Below, in pieces: positions 35,078-44,316 of a stretch of 64,000 nucleotides of DNA (the stretch's first letter is position 1; each line of letters starts with the position of its first letter). The DNA comes from Cellulophaga sp. F20128 (GTDB lineage: Bacteria > Bacteroidota > Bacteroidia > Flavobacteriales > Flavobacteriaceae), in contig NZ_JALKBA010000005.1 of the NCBI RefSeq assembly GCF_023015805.1, forward strand, positions 1 through 64,000, in the 5' to 3' direction. The notes under the pieces are model-generated. The model saw only the letters and a program-made list of their open reading frames with translations. It did not search any database and had not been told where the DNA came from. The translations under genes and the position numbers were made by a program.

Positions 35078-35080
35078 ACC

Positions 35081-36532
35081 CTAAAATTGAAAATAAATAA
35101 ATGATCTATCTACGCCATCATCATAAAACAATAACATTAAAAACACCAATAAAATATACATTGCTAAACGCAAATATCTATTTTTAAAAGCTATTGGATT
35201 ACGCTCATTATTTCTAATTATGTATTCATACACCAGAAAGAATAAAAGCAATAAAAAATAATCTATTATGCGATATCCATTTGGATGTATATAATTCTCT
35301 ACAGAAAAGTCAGTGAAAATAATTTTTAAATATGCAAAGGAATCTGTAAGCGTATTACTTCTAAAAAATACCCAACCAATAGTGACTAATATAAATGTTA
35401 GCAATGTGTTGTATACATTTGAAAATACCTTTAAAATATTAAATGACGACAAACTAGCATCATTCTTATATTTTCTATTGGTGCCTAATAAAAAACTAGG
35501 TAAAAACAGTAGGGCGTGAAAGAGACCCCAAAAAATAAATGTCCAATTGGCACCATGCCAAAACCCACTAACCAAAAATATAATAAAAATATTACGGATT
35601 CCAATGGCTTTAGATTGCTTAGAACCCCCTAGTGGGATGTATAAATAATCTCTGAACCAAGTAGACAATGAGATATGCCAACGTCTCCAAAACTCACCTA
35701 TATTCCTAGATAAATAGGGAAATTTGAAATTGGACATTAATTCAATACCAAATAATTTGGCAGTACCAATGGCTATATCTGAATACCCACTAAAATCACC
35801 ATAAATTTGAAAAGCAAAAAATACGGCTCCCATTATTAGAACAGGAGAAGAATGCGTTTCATAGTTCGCAAAAATATCATTAACTATAGGTGATAAAGAA
35901 TCTGCTATGACCACCTTTTTAAATAATCCCCATAAAATTAATCGCAATCCATCTTTTGACTGACAGTAATTTAATTTTCGTTTTTGTAGTATTTGTGGTA
36001 ATAGGTTACTAGCCCTTTCTATAGGTCCTGCAACTAATTGAGGAAAGAAACTAACAAAGGCTGCAAAGGCTACAATCTTTCTAGTTGGTTCTAAATTTCT
36101 TTTGTAAACATCTATAGTATAACTTAAGGTCTGAAATGTATAAAAACTTATACCTACAGGAAGTATTATATACAAAGTTTCAACTTTTATCTCTTGCCCA
36201 AAGAATGTAAATGCTTCTACAAAACTATCTACAAAGAAGTTATAGTATTTAAAAAAACCTAAAAAACCTAAATTAATACCTATACTCGTCCATAAATAAA
36301 GTTTTCGTTTTTTCTCATTTTCTTCTTTTTCCAAAAGAATGCCTAAGGTGTAATCTACGATTGTACTGAAAATTATTAATGATAAAAACCGCCAGTCCCA
36401 CCAACCGTAAAACACATAACTTGCCACTACTAATAGAAAGTTTTGTACTCTTAAATTTTTATTTAAAACAAACCAATAAAGTATAAAAACAATTGGCAAA
36501 AAAATTACAAAATCTATGGAGTTAAAAAGCAT
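35081..36532 (-). CDS. MBOAT-family O-acyltransferase (AlgI-like), copy 2
   Basis: A 483-residue polytopic protein closely following AlgI: ILPVGISFYTFQTLSYTIDVYKR, FPQLVAGPIERASNLLPQ, FWRRWHISLSTWFRDYLYIPLGGS and GFWHGANWTFIFWG with the invariant histidine. It should deliver acetyl groups across the inner membrane for polysaccharide O-acetylation with its SGNH partner. It is the second MBOAT within 11 kb, transcribed against the first, and differs from it in the RDY loop, so the two are probably not redundant. A 268-bp gap separates it from bshA upstream. Confidence 0.92.
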   Translation of the reverse strand: MLFNSIDFVIFLPIVFILYWFVLNKNLRVQNFLLVVASYVFYGWWDWRFLSLIIFSTIVDYTLGILLEKEENEKKRKLYLWTSIGINLGFLGFFKYYNFFVDSFVEAFTFFGQEIKVETLYIILPVGISFYTFQTLSYTIDVYKRNLEPTRKIVAFAAFVSFFPQLVAGPIERASNLLPQILQKRKLNYCQSKDGLRLILWGLFKKVVIADSLSPIVNDIFANYETHSSPVLIMGAVFFAFQIYGDFSGYSDIAIGTAKLFGIELMSNFKFPYLSRNIGEFWRRWHISLSTWFRDYLYIPLGGSKQSKAIGIRNIFIIFLVSGFWHGANWTFIFWGLFHALLFLPSFLLGTNRKYKNDASLSSFNILKVFSNVYNTLLTFILVTIGWVFFRSNTLTDSFAYLKIIFTDFSVENYIHPNGYRIIDYFLLLLFFLVYEYIIRNNERNPIAFKNRYLRLAMYILLVFLMLLFYDDGVDRSFIYFQF

Positions 36533-36604
36533 ATAAAAGTATTAATATGGGTAATTTTGTACGCAAACCCTCTTGGCTTTTTTGATAAAAAAACAACAGG
36601 AGTG

Positions 36605-36628
36605 CTATGTTTAAATTTAAAAACATAG
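36605..36628. other. Hairpin in the gap between bshA and MBOAT copy 2
   Basis: CTATGTTT (36605-36612) and AAACATAG (36621-36628) form a perfect 8-bp stem with an 8-nt AT loop. There is no T-run, so it is not a standard terminator. The rest of the 268-bp gap shows no gene. Confidence 0.4.
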
Positions 36629-36800
36629 GATTAATTCAATAAAAGATGGGGGGTATCCGGTACTACTATAAATTGATTTTTGTACTAATATTTCTTAATT
36701 AAAATCATATAAGCCCACAAGGTATTTGTTAAATCAGCGACATACAATAAAAATCTATCAAGTGTTTTTTTTAATCGATAGGAAGTGAATTAGTATGCAT

Positions 36801-37943
36801 TTAATACGAAATTTTATAATAGGTTTTAAAAGCCTCTTCGTACACTTTTTCATACAGTGGCAATACGTTTGCAATATCAAACTTATGAGCTACCTTTTCT
36901 GCATTGTCTTTAAATTTCGTTAAAGTAGTATCATCACTAAGAATTTTAAGCGCATTGAAGGCCATTTCATCTACATCACCTACATTGCTCATAAAACCAG
37001 TAATACCCTGTACATTTACCTCTGGAATGCCTCCTGTGTTGCTCGAGATCACCGGCACCCTGTGCATCATTGCTTCTAAAGCCGCCAGGCCAAAGCTTTC
37101 TGTTTCTGAAGGCAATAAAAATAAATCTGAAAAACATAAAATACGATCTACCTGGTTGCTATTTCCTAGAAAAACGACCTTGTCTTTGATACCCAACTTT
37201 TCGGCCAATTCTTCTGCCTTTTCTTTTTCGGGCCCCTCACCTACCATCATTAACTTTGCAGGAATCTTATCTTGAATTTGTTTGAAAATCTGAATCACAT
37301 CTGGGATACGCTTTACCTTTCTAAAGTTACTAATATGGGTAATTATTCGTTCATTCTCATTTGCCATTAAGGAACGCTGACACTCTTTATTATCTACATT
37401 GTAATTACTCTTATCAATAAAATTAGGAATCACATGGATTTCCTTTTTGATATGAAATAAGTCTAAGGTACTTTGTTTTAAATTTTCGGATACAGAGGTA
37501 ACAACATCCGATTTATTGATACTAAAGGTTACCGCCGGTTTATAAAATGGATGCTTGCCTACAAGTGTAATATCCGTTCCATGCAAGGTGGTGACCATTG
37601 GAATATATATTCCGTCTTCTTCTAGCATTTTTTTAGCCATATAGCCCGCATAGGCATGTGGAATGGCATAGTGGACATGTAATAATTCGATACCAAAAAA
37701 TTTGATGGTATCAACCAGCTTACTAGAAAGGGCCAACTCATAGGGTTGGTATTGAAATAATGGGTATTCCGGCACATGTACTTCATGAAAATGAATACGT
37801 TCATTAAGTAACTCCAACCGTACGGGTTGCTTATAGGTTATAAAATGAATTTCATGCCCCCTATTAGCAAGCGCAATTCCTAATTCTGTGGCTACTACGC
37901 CACTGCCTCCAAACGTTGGGTAACAAACTATAGCTATTTTCAT
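36801..37943 (-). CDS. bshA: N-acetyl-alpha-D-glucosaminyl L-malate synthase
   Basis: A 380-residue GT4 enzyme that joins GlcNAc from UDP-GlcNAc to L-malate, the first step of bacillithiol synthesis. Diagnostic BshA features are IAIVCYPTFGGSGVVATELG at the N-terminus, the RGHEIHFITYKQPVRL segment, HVPEYPLFQYQPYELALSSKL, HYAIPHAYAGYMAK, and the C-terminal SETESFGLAALEAM. Bacillithiol use is widespread in Bacteroidota. It lies 17 bp downstream of the GH3-beta-lactamase gene and is the last gene of the long minus-strand run. Confidence 0.95.
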   Translation of the reverse strand: MKIAIVCYPTFGGSGVVATELGIALANRGHEIHFITYKQPVRLELLNERIHFHEVHVPEYPLFQYQPYELALSSKLVDTIKFFGIELLHVHYAIPHAYAGYMAKKMLEEDGIYIPMVTTLHGTDITLVGKHPFYKPAVTFSINKSDVVTSVSENLKQSTLDLFHIKKEIHVIPNFIDKSNYNVDNKECQRSLMANENERIITHISNFRKVKRIPDVIQIFKQIQDKIPAKLMMVGEGPEKEKAEELAEKLGIKDKVVFLGNSNQVDRILCFSDLFLLPSETESFGLAALEAMMHRVPVISSNTGGIPEVNVQGITGFMSNVGDVDEMAFNALKILSDDTTLTKFKDNAEKVAHKFDIANVLPLYEKVYEEAFKTYYKISY

Positions 37944-37960
37944 TACTACAAAACTACTAT

Positions 37961-40924
37961 TTAATTTATAATTGAATCATAAATTACTTGCTGAATCCTA
38001 GTTCTTAACCCAGATTTAACTAATAAATTATTATTTTGACTGGGATATGTTCTATTGGAAAGAAATACATAAACAATTTCCTCATCAGGATCTGCCCAAG
38101 TATAGGTGCCCGTAAACCCGCTATGTCCAAAACTTTTTCGAGACACGCATCCGCAGGTAGGTCCGGATTCATTAATTTGAGGTTTATCAAAACCGACACC
38201 CCTACGCACATCTTCATCACAAAAATAACAGGTGTTAAATTTTTTGATGGTTCGCTCTTGAAAATATCGTGTTCCTCCGTAATAACCACCTTGCAAATAC
38301 ATCTGCATAATTTTAGCTACATCATTGGCATTACTAAACAAGCCTGCATGACCCCCAACGCCTCCTTGCATTGCAGCACCCATATCATGTACATATCCTT
38401 GTACCGTGTCATAACGGTAATAGTTATCTATTTCTGTAGGTACAATACTTGCCTTTGAGAATTTATCTAAGGGATTAAAACTAGTATGTGTTGCCCCCAA
38501 AGACTGATATAAAAAATCATCTACCAAACTATCTAAGCCATTGTTATAGGTGTCTTCAATGTATTTTTTAAAAACATAATATCCTACATCACTATAGCGG
38601 TACCGATTAGACTTTAAGTCTTGCCGGCCAATTCTATTGTAAATGGAATCTTTATACGCCTTAATTAAAAATAACTTTTCATTTACCTTATACGGATAAG
38701 CGTCAGATTGTGTACTGCTATAAAATTCTCGAGATGGTTTGCGCTTATCATCCAATGTACTTGCGTAAAAGGCAATCCAAGCAGGCAAGCGCCCATAATG
38801 AGATAATGCTTTTAAAACCGTAACATCTTTTAGCTCGGTATCTGCATAGGCTGGTATCAAGTCTTTAAAGGTATTATTTAAGGCGATTTTATGTTCTTCC
38901 TCCATTTTCATTACCATAGGCAATGTTGCCAAAATTTTTGTCAAAGAGGCCAAATCATAGATATGATCGTTGGTTATTTTTTCCTTAGACTCATAGGTAG
39001 GTTTTCCAAAACTTTTGTTGTAAATCACTTTTCCCTTACGAGCAACCAGTACCTGCGCCCCAGGAAACATCAAGGAATCTATACCTACGTTAACCAACTC
39101 ATCTATTTTTTTCAAGCCTTCTGCGCTTAACCCTACACGTTCGGGCTGGTCATACCCCAATCGCTGTAAAGACCCATAGGTAACACCAGAATATACAGGA
39201 AATTCTATACCTAAAGAAACTGGTAACTTCCCTTTGGCGGCAATTGCTCCAAACAACAACTGGGCTGTTTTTTGTTGTGCCAATTCACTATTTTGATAGC
39301 CTAAGACCACTGCATCAATACTGCTTAGATCTACATCTAATAAAGAATAGGGTTTTGCAAAATTTACTAAAATGGAATTCGAGCTACGCGCTTGCGATAT
39401 TGCTTTTAAAGTGGCTAAATCCTTGTCTGAAAATCGATACGATTTCCATGGGCTTTCATTACTTTTATGATGCCCAATTATAAGGAGATTGTATTCCTTT
39501 AATTTTTGAGTTAACAGCTGTAGATTCGCTTCCTTTACCTCCGTTACGGTAATATATTCATTGAGTTCTTTTAAAAAACTAGCACCAGACGAATCCCCTA
39601 ATTGAACATAGGCTATCTTTTTATTTTCTAGTTTCACAATGGGTAACAAATCAATTTTATTCTTTACCACAGTGATGGCATTCTCTATGGCTTCTGCATA
39701 GACTAAATCATTCTCTAAACCATTTAAATCTTTATACAAATTATCTTCTACCACGGGGCTATAACTATGTAAACCCACTTTGTACTTTGCTTTTAATATT
39801 TTCTTTACGGAATGTGCCAAGCGTTCTTCCGTAATTACACCGTAGTTATACGCCTCAATGATTTTTTCTTTTCCCTTAGTTACATCCAAGGGCATTAATA
39901 AGATATCGTTACCTGCTAAAAATGCAGTGAGGTCTGCGTCACCTGGGGCCGTAAAATCTGCTACGCCTTTCATATTTAAAGCATCGGTAAAAACCAATCC
40001 TTTAAAGCCTAACTTCTGCTGTAATAGTTTTGTTACAATATTTGCAGACAATGATGAGGGGTAATCTGGTCTTGCTTCCAAACTAGGAATTCCTAAATGC
40101 GCAATCATAACACTGCTTAACCCTTCCTGAATTAACCGTTTAAAGGGGTACAATTCAATACTATCTATTCGATGTTCTGTAAATCCAATAATGGGTAAGG
40201 TTTTATGTGAATCCGTTGCAGTATCCCCATGCCCTGGAAAGTGTTTTCCGCTAGAAAGTACACCTGCTTTTTCTAAGCCCTTCATATAAGCAATTCCCTT
40301 ATGGGCTACATTTTCTCTGTCTTCACCAAAAGACCTATTTCCAATAATAGGATTTAAGGGGTTGGTATTAATATCGATGTCTGGCGCAAAATTAATATGC
40401 ACCCCAAGCCTTTTCGCATGTTCTCCAATCTGATACCCAACCTTTTCTACAATAGCATTCTTTTGTATAGCTCCTAAGGTCATATTCCAAGGAAAGGCAT
40501 AGGTAGAATCTAACCGCATGGCCAAACCCCACTCCGCATCCATTCCTATTAACAATGGTATTTTTGAAGCCTTTTGATACTCATTATTTAGTTTCGCCTG
40601 CCGCATAGGTCCCCCTGAGGAAAATATAACACCGCCAATGTGTTCTGAACCAATAAGCTTTTTAATTTTATCTGTACTTGCTTTATTTTGGTTTGAGGCT
40701 ACACTAACCATAAATAATTGGCCCACCTTTTCTTCCAAGGTCATGGAAGCATAGATCCCATTCACCCACTTTTCTTGAGTCAATGTATCTTTGGTAACCA
40801 ACGGATCTATACGCACTATGCTATCCTGCTCCACAAAAGTTCGGATGATAGACAGCGAATCTACCTGTGCTTGAGCAGCATACATGCATATCATAAATAA
40901 AAATAGGGTACTATATAATCGCAT
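37961..40924 (-). CDS. GH3 N-terminal (NagZ-like) hydrolase fused to a class C beta-lactamase-like domain
   Basis: A 987-residue exported protein. After a signal peptide (about 1-19, ending AAQA), residues about 50-400 form a GH3 domain with GKHFPGHGDT (226-235), the DSH dyad (238-240) used as acid/base by NagZ enzymes, and VFTDALNM holding the nucleophile Asp314. Residues about 595-987 form a serine beta-lactamase/transpeptidase-like domain with SLTK (Ser660, Lys663), a later YSDVGYY motif and FGHSGFTGT. This fusion is common in Bacteroidota and suggests peptidoglycan recycling or remodelling. It precedes bshA by 17 bp. Confidence 0.92.
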   Translation of the reverse strand: MRLYSTLFLFMICMYAAQAQVDSLSIIRTFVEQDSIVRIDPLVTKDTLTQEKWVNGIYASMTLEEKVGQLFMVSVASNQNKASTDKIKKLIGSEHIGGVIFSSGGPMRQAKLNNEYQKASKIPLLIGMDAEWGLAMRLDSTYAFPWNMTLGAIQKNAIVEKVGYQIGEHAKRLGVHINFAPDIDINTNPLNPIIGNRSFGEDRENVAHKGIAYMKGLEKAGVLSSGKHFPGHGDTATDSHKTLPIIGFTEHRIDSIELYPFKRLIQEGLSSVMIAHLGIPSLEARPDYPSSLSANIVTKLLQQKLGFKGLVFTDALNMKGVADFTAPGDADLTAFLAGNDILLMPLDVTKGKEKIIEAYNYGVITEERLAHSVKKILKAKYKVGLHSYSPVVEDNLYKDLNGLENDLVYAEAIENAITVVKNKIDLLPIVKLENKKIAYVQLGDSSGASFLKELNEYITVTEVKEANLQLLTQKLKEYNLLIIGHHKSNESPWKSYRFSDKDLATLKAISQARSSNSILVNFAKPYSLLDVDLSSIDAVVLGYQNSELAQQKTAQLLFGAIAAKGKLPVSLGIEFPVYSGVTYGSLQRLGYDQPERVGLSAEGLKKIDELVNVGIDSLMFPGAQVLVARKGKVIYNKSFGKPTYESKEKITNDHIYDLASLTKILATLPMVMKMEEEHKIALNNTFKDLIPAYADTELKDVTVLKALSHYGRLPAWIAFYASTLDDKRKPSREFYSSTQSDAYPYKVNEKLFLIKAYKDSIYNRIGRQDLKSNRYRYSDVGYYVFKKYIEDTYNNGLDSLVDDFLYQSLGATHTSFNPLDKFSKASIVPTEIDNYYRYDTVQGYVHDMGAAMQGGVGGHAGLFSNANDVAKIMQMYLQGGYYGGTRYFQERTIKKFNTCYFCDEDVRRGVGFDKPQINESGPTCGCVSRKSFGHSGFTGTYTWADPDEEIVYVFLSNRTYPSQNNNLLVKSGLRTRIQQVIYDSIIN

Positions 40925-41017
40925 AGAATAATCTAATAAAATCTCTTCTTGTGAAATTTAGAGTTTATTAATAAGGAGAACAAAAATTTAGGCTAATTTG
41001 AAGAAATAGCCTTTGAA

Positions 41018-41500
41018 TTACATAAACCGACCATGCCAGCTTTCTTCAGCCGGTACTTCCCAATGATTTAAATATTCCTGTTTGTTCGCTACCAAATTAT
41101 TGAAAACGATGGTACTTTTTGTAACAGATTTGTTTTTGGCCATCTTTTTAAAATCGACCAATGTTTTATAGGCTACAAATTCCCCTTGCTTATAAGACAC
41201 ATTCATCTTATCCAATAAATTAATATTGTATTTTTTTTCCAAGCCTTGAATAAAATGCACTGAAGCATCTATAGAACAACCTGATGCAGAAGCATTGGAT
41301 TGATCTAAGGCCAAGGCAATAAATCGCTTGTATTTTATTTCATACCCAGCCGTTAACGCACTACCGTGGGCGGTCCAATCCACTATAAATGCATCTAAAT
41401 CTGCTTTAATCTCAGCCAATTCTTCTGGGGTTAACGATCTACTGGCCTGGTATATCCAAATGCGAGAGGTATCTGGTAATGTATTGAAGTCTACTAACAT
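41018..41500 (-). CDS. Conserved Bacteroidota protein (named ABC transporter ATPase in databases)
   Basis: A 160-residue soluble protein with no Walker motif, despite the name usually carried by this family. It begins MLVDFNTLPDTSRIWIYQASR and contains a GCSIDASVHFIQGLEKKYNI segment and a C-terminal WEVPAEESWHGRFM. No signal peptide or membrane segment is visible. Function is unknown. It sits 9 bp after the PH-domain gene in the minus-strand run. Confidence 0.8.
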   Translation of the reverse strand: MLVDFNTLPDTSRIWIYQASRSLTPEELAEIKADLDAFIVDWTAHGSALTAGYEIKYKRFIALALDQSNASASGCSIDASVHFIQGLEKKYNINLLDKMNVSYKQGEFVAYKTLVDFKKMAKNKSVTKSTIVFNNLVANKQEYLNHWEVPAEESWHGRFM

Positions 41501-41509
41501 ATTTTATTT

Positions 41510-42997
41510 TTAAATCCAATCTTTATTGGATGATTCTACATGAAACAATAAATAATTATACATTTTTATTGCCCTATCATATTCTACACAAGGAAAAGTA
41601 ATTTTCGTTGAAGCTACAAAGATATTCAAATCTGCTACCTTTTTCCGTTTTTGAAAAAAGTTTTGATGAATAGTAACGCTTTGCATTTTATGACTCTCAA
41701 CAATTGAAGTAAAGGTAGAAATACTTCCCGACCCCAATATTATAAAATCACGCGATAATACATAATACCTTTTCTGATACTTTAAAAAGAGTAGTCGAAC
41801 TACAATGGGAATAATTACAATAAGAAGCAACAAAAATTGGCTGCCAAAACCAATAAAACCAACACAACTTACCAGCAGTAACACAAAAGCAGCCCTATAC
41901 AATAATTGGGTACGGTAATAGGTATGTGGTTTTTCTTTGTTTCCGCTTGTAAAAGGGTTAATTGCAAACAAAAGTTTTTCTACAAAGCGCAACTCACCCT
42001 CTTGGATTCCAACAATCTGAATGTTTTTTTTCGACTTTTCGGTAGCCATCGCTTGCAGAATCTTTAGGTTGTACAAGCCTAACATTCGTTTTAAATAATT
42101 AGTTTCATAATGCACAGATTGCACCCTATTTATATTTAAGGAATAAGAAATCTTATTAAAAAATCCCTTACTTACCTCTACTTTATTTTTCTTGGTTGCA
42201 ATTGTAAGTCCATAATTTTTAATGAATATGGAACTAATGGAATACAATATAGAGATCATTAAAACCAATGCTACTCCAATTAATAGCAATAGCAAGCCAT
42301 CTGGATTAAAACCCAATACATCATTTTCTATGGTCTGATACAATTCTTCCTGCCCCATACTCTTAAGGACATCTTCTACATCTGAAAACAACCCCATACA
42401 AGCTGCTGCTAAAAACATAAAGCTTTTTAGGTGATTTTCAGAAATACCAGTTAGGAACAAGCTGCGTGTAGAAATTCTTATTTTATCTTTGGGTTGTTCT
42501 TTATTTTCTTCAATGAGAGCTGCTTTTTCAGAGCTTAACAATATCTTTTTTAAGGCCATCGCCTTGCTTTTCTCCAAGGCAGTAATACTAATTTCTGTTG
42601 CCTTATCTCCAGCGGTATCAATGTCTAGCTGCACCACATTTAAAATTTGATGCAACACATTTTGCTTCATATTTACATTCTGAATCTTATCAAAAGAAAC
42701 TGCCGTATTCTTCTTATTTAAAATCCCTTCAGACAAAATAAACTGATCGCCTTCCAAATGAAATTTAAAATTCTTGAATTTTAAATAATTAAAAATGAGC
42801 AAATATACTAGCAGAGCAAAAAAAGCGAGCCCCAAGTACGGCAGGGAGCTTAGAAATTTAGAAGGATCACTTATAAACCGAAAAGCAAAAATAATGACAA
42901 GGATATAAGCTTGCTTGATGAATTTTAAGAAAGACAAAAATAGTAATACAGCGACTCCCTTGGCAGATTGTTGAGATGGTATACTAAAATTATGCAT
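41510..42997 (-). CDS. Membrane protein with bacterial PH domains (YdbT-like)
   Basis: A 495-residue membrane protein with tandem bPH_2 (DUF304) modules separated by paired hydrophobic segments (around 15-65, 180-260, 360-405). Repeated motifs such as FDKIQNVNMKQNVLHQILNVVQLDIDTAGD and the later NRVQSVHYETNYLKRMLGLYNLKI mark two PH modules, and HKMQSVTIHQNFFQKRKKVADL a third. The ATG at 42997 is used; a TTG just before it shares the frame. It overlaps the upstream small PH-domain gene by 8 bp, the usual YdbS-YdbT arrangement. Role unknown; these pairs are sometimes linked to envelope stress. Confidence 0.88.
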   Translation of the reverse strand: MHNFSIPSQQSAKGVAVLLFLSFLKFIKQAYILVIIFAFRFISDPSKFLSSLPYLGLAFFALLVYLLIFNYLKFKNFKFHLEGDQFILSEGILNKKNTAVSFDKIQNVNMKQNVLHQILNVVQLDIDTAGDKATEISITALEKSKAMALKKILLSSEKAALIEENKEQPKDKIRISTRSLFLTGISENHLKSFMFLAAACMGLFSDVEDVLKSMGQEELYQTIENDVLGFNPDGLLLLLIGVALVLMISILYSISSIFIKNYGLTIATKKNKVEVSKGFFNKISYSLNINRVQSVHYETNYLKRMLGLYNLKILQAMATEKSKKNIQIVGIQEGELRFVEKLLFAINPFTSGNKEKPHTYYRTQLLYRAAFVLLLVSCVGFIGFGSQFLLLLIVIIPIVVRLLFLKYQKRYYVLSRDFIILGSGSISTFTSIVESHKMQSVTIHQNFFQKRKKVADLNIFVASTKITFPCVEYDRAIKMYNYLLFHVESSNKDWI

Positions 42998-43502
42998 CAA
43001 TTTTAGACATTATGTATTCCCTTATGCTGTTTGCATCTTGGTATTTTAAACCTTTAATGGTTAGGTCGCCTCCACTTTCACCTGCGGTATACACTTCTAG
43101 ATTGGCTAAATTCAATTTTCTAGAAAAAAATCCCTGCTTTACATCTATATGTTGCACCCTCACAAAAGGAACAGTCGTTAGCGTAGTAGTAAACAATCCT
43201 TTTTTATAGGAAATATCCCTTGTTCTAAGCGCGTATTTACGTTTACTAAAACTTAGTACAGATACTATAAATGAAACTGTGAGCAGCAAGAAAAGCAGCA
43301 AAACTATTCCTCCAAACAAAACCTCTGACAAAGGCACATGGAAAAGAAAAACCGCTAAACCAACAGAAGAGAATAAAAGGAGCAGTAGGAATATATAGTT
43401 GACCACAACCACCCTTAGGTATTTTTTTTCAATAGATTTAAAAGGAACATTTTCAATATTGGGAACTGTATAATCTTCCAGTACTTGATTTTCAAAACCC
43501 AT
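42990..43502 (-). CDS. Small PH-domain membrane protein (YdbS-like)
   Basis: A 170-residue protein with two hydrophobic helices (about 33-51 and 57-80) followed by one bPH_2 domain. It has TRDISYKKGLFTTT and the family motif PFVRVQHIDVKQGFFSRKLNLANLEVYTAG. It overlaps the YdbT-like gene by 8 bp and lies 3 bp after the Fe-S protein gene. It probably forms a membrane complex with the YdbT-like protein. Confidence 0.88.
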   Translation of the reverse strand: MGFENQVLEDYTVPNIENVPFKSIEKKYLRVVVVNYIFLLLLLFSSVGLAVFLFHVPLSEVLFGGIVLLLFLLLTVSFIVSVLSFSKRKYALRTRDISYKKGLFTTTLTTVPFVRVQHIDVKQGFFSRKLNLANLEVYTAGESGGDLTIKGLKYQDANSIREYIMSKIDA

Positions 43503-43505
43503 AGG

Positions 43506-44297
43506 TTATAAATCTTCGGCTTGCGCAATAAGTTCTGCAATATCTAAAACGGCAATATCTCCTTCTTTTTCCTTGTTTTTAACACCGTCGGTCATCATCG
43601 TATTACAAAAAGGACAACCCGCTGCAATAATTTCTGGTTTGGTGTCTATAGCCTGTTCGGTGCGTTCAATATTGATATCCTTTGTTCCTTTTTCAGGTTC
43701 TTTAAACATTTGTGCTCCTCCTGCACCACAACACAAGCCTTTTTTCTTGCAATTCTTCATTTCTACCAATTCGGCATCCAACTTGCGGATAAGGGCTCTT
43801 GGCGCTTCATAAACCCCATTTGCTCTTCCCAAATAACAAGGGTCGTGAAAGGTAATACGCTTGCCTTTAAACTGTCCGCCTTCCATTGTTATTTTACCAG
43901 AATCCAGTAAGTCTTTTAAAAATTGTGTATGGTGAACTACCTCATAATTGCCACCCAATCCTGGGTATTCATTCTTTATGGTATTAAAACAATGAGGACA
44001 AGCAGTAACAATTTTTTTTATTTCATAAGCATTGAGTACTTCTATATTAGTCGCTGCTTGCATCTGAAACAAAAATTCGTTCCCAGCTCTTTTGGCAGGA
44101 TCACCAGTACAACTTTCTTCGGTGCCTAATACAGCAAAACTAACATTGGCCTTGTTTAATATTTTAACAAAAGCCTTGGTGATTTTTTTTGCTCTATCAT
44201 CAAAACTACCAGCACAACCCACCCAAAATAAAACTTCTGGCTGTTTTCCTTCTGCATTTAACTCTGCCATTGTTGGCACTCTTAGTTCTGTACTCAT
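43506..44297 (-). CDS. CCG-domain (Fe-S)-binding protein (LutA/GlpC/HdrB-like)
   Basis: A 263-residue cytoplasmic protein with the two cysteine-rich repeats of the CCG family: CPHCFNTIKNEYP with later GLCCGAGGAQMF, and the final AAGCPFCNTMM. An early WVGCAGSFDDRA belongs to the first repeat. Such proteins pair with membrane 4Fe-4S partners in quinone or heterodisulfide-type electron transfer. It starts 19 bp after the 4Fe-4S membrane protein gene, its obvious partner. The substrate is not evident. Confidence 0.9.
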   Translation of the reverse strand: MSTELRVPTMAELNAEGKQPEVLFWVGCAGSFDDRAKKITKAFVKILNKANVSFAVLGTEESCTGDPAKRAGNEFLFQMQAATNIEVLNAYEIKKIVTACPHCFNTIKNEYPGLGGNYEVVHHTQFLKDLLDSGKITMEGGQFKGKRITFHDPCYLGRANGVYEAPRALIRKLDAELVEMKNCKKKGLCCGAGGAQMFKEPEKGTKDINIERTEQAIDTKPEIIAAGCPFCNTMMTDGVKNKEKEGDIAVLDIAELIAQAEDL

Positions 44298-44316
44298 AGC
44301 TATTTTTAATTTCTAT

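Noticed and set aside
36801-37943. bshA as another polysaccharide glycosyltransferase
   Set aside because: The N-terminal and substrate-loop motifs are those of the bacillithiol enzyme, and it is grouped with housekeeping genes.
41018-41500. ABC transporter ATPase
   Set aside because: The database-style name is not supported: no Walker A, Walker B or signature motif is visible.
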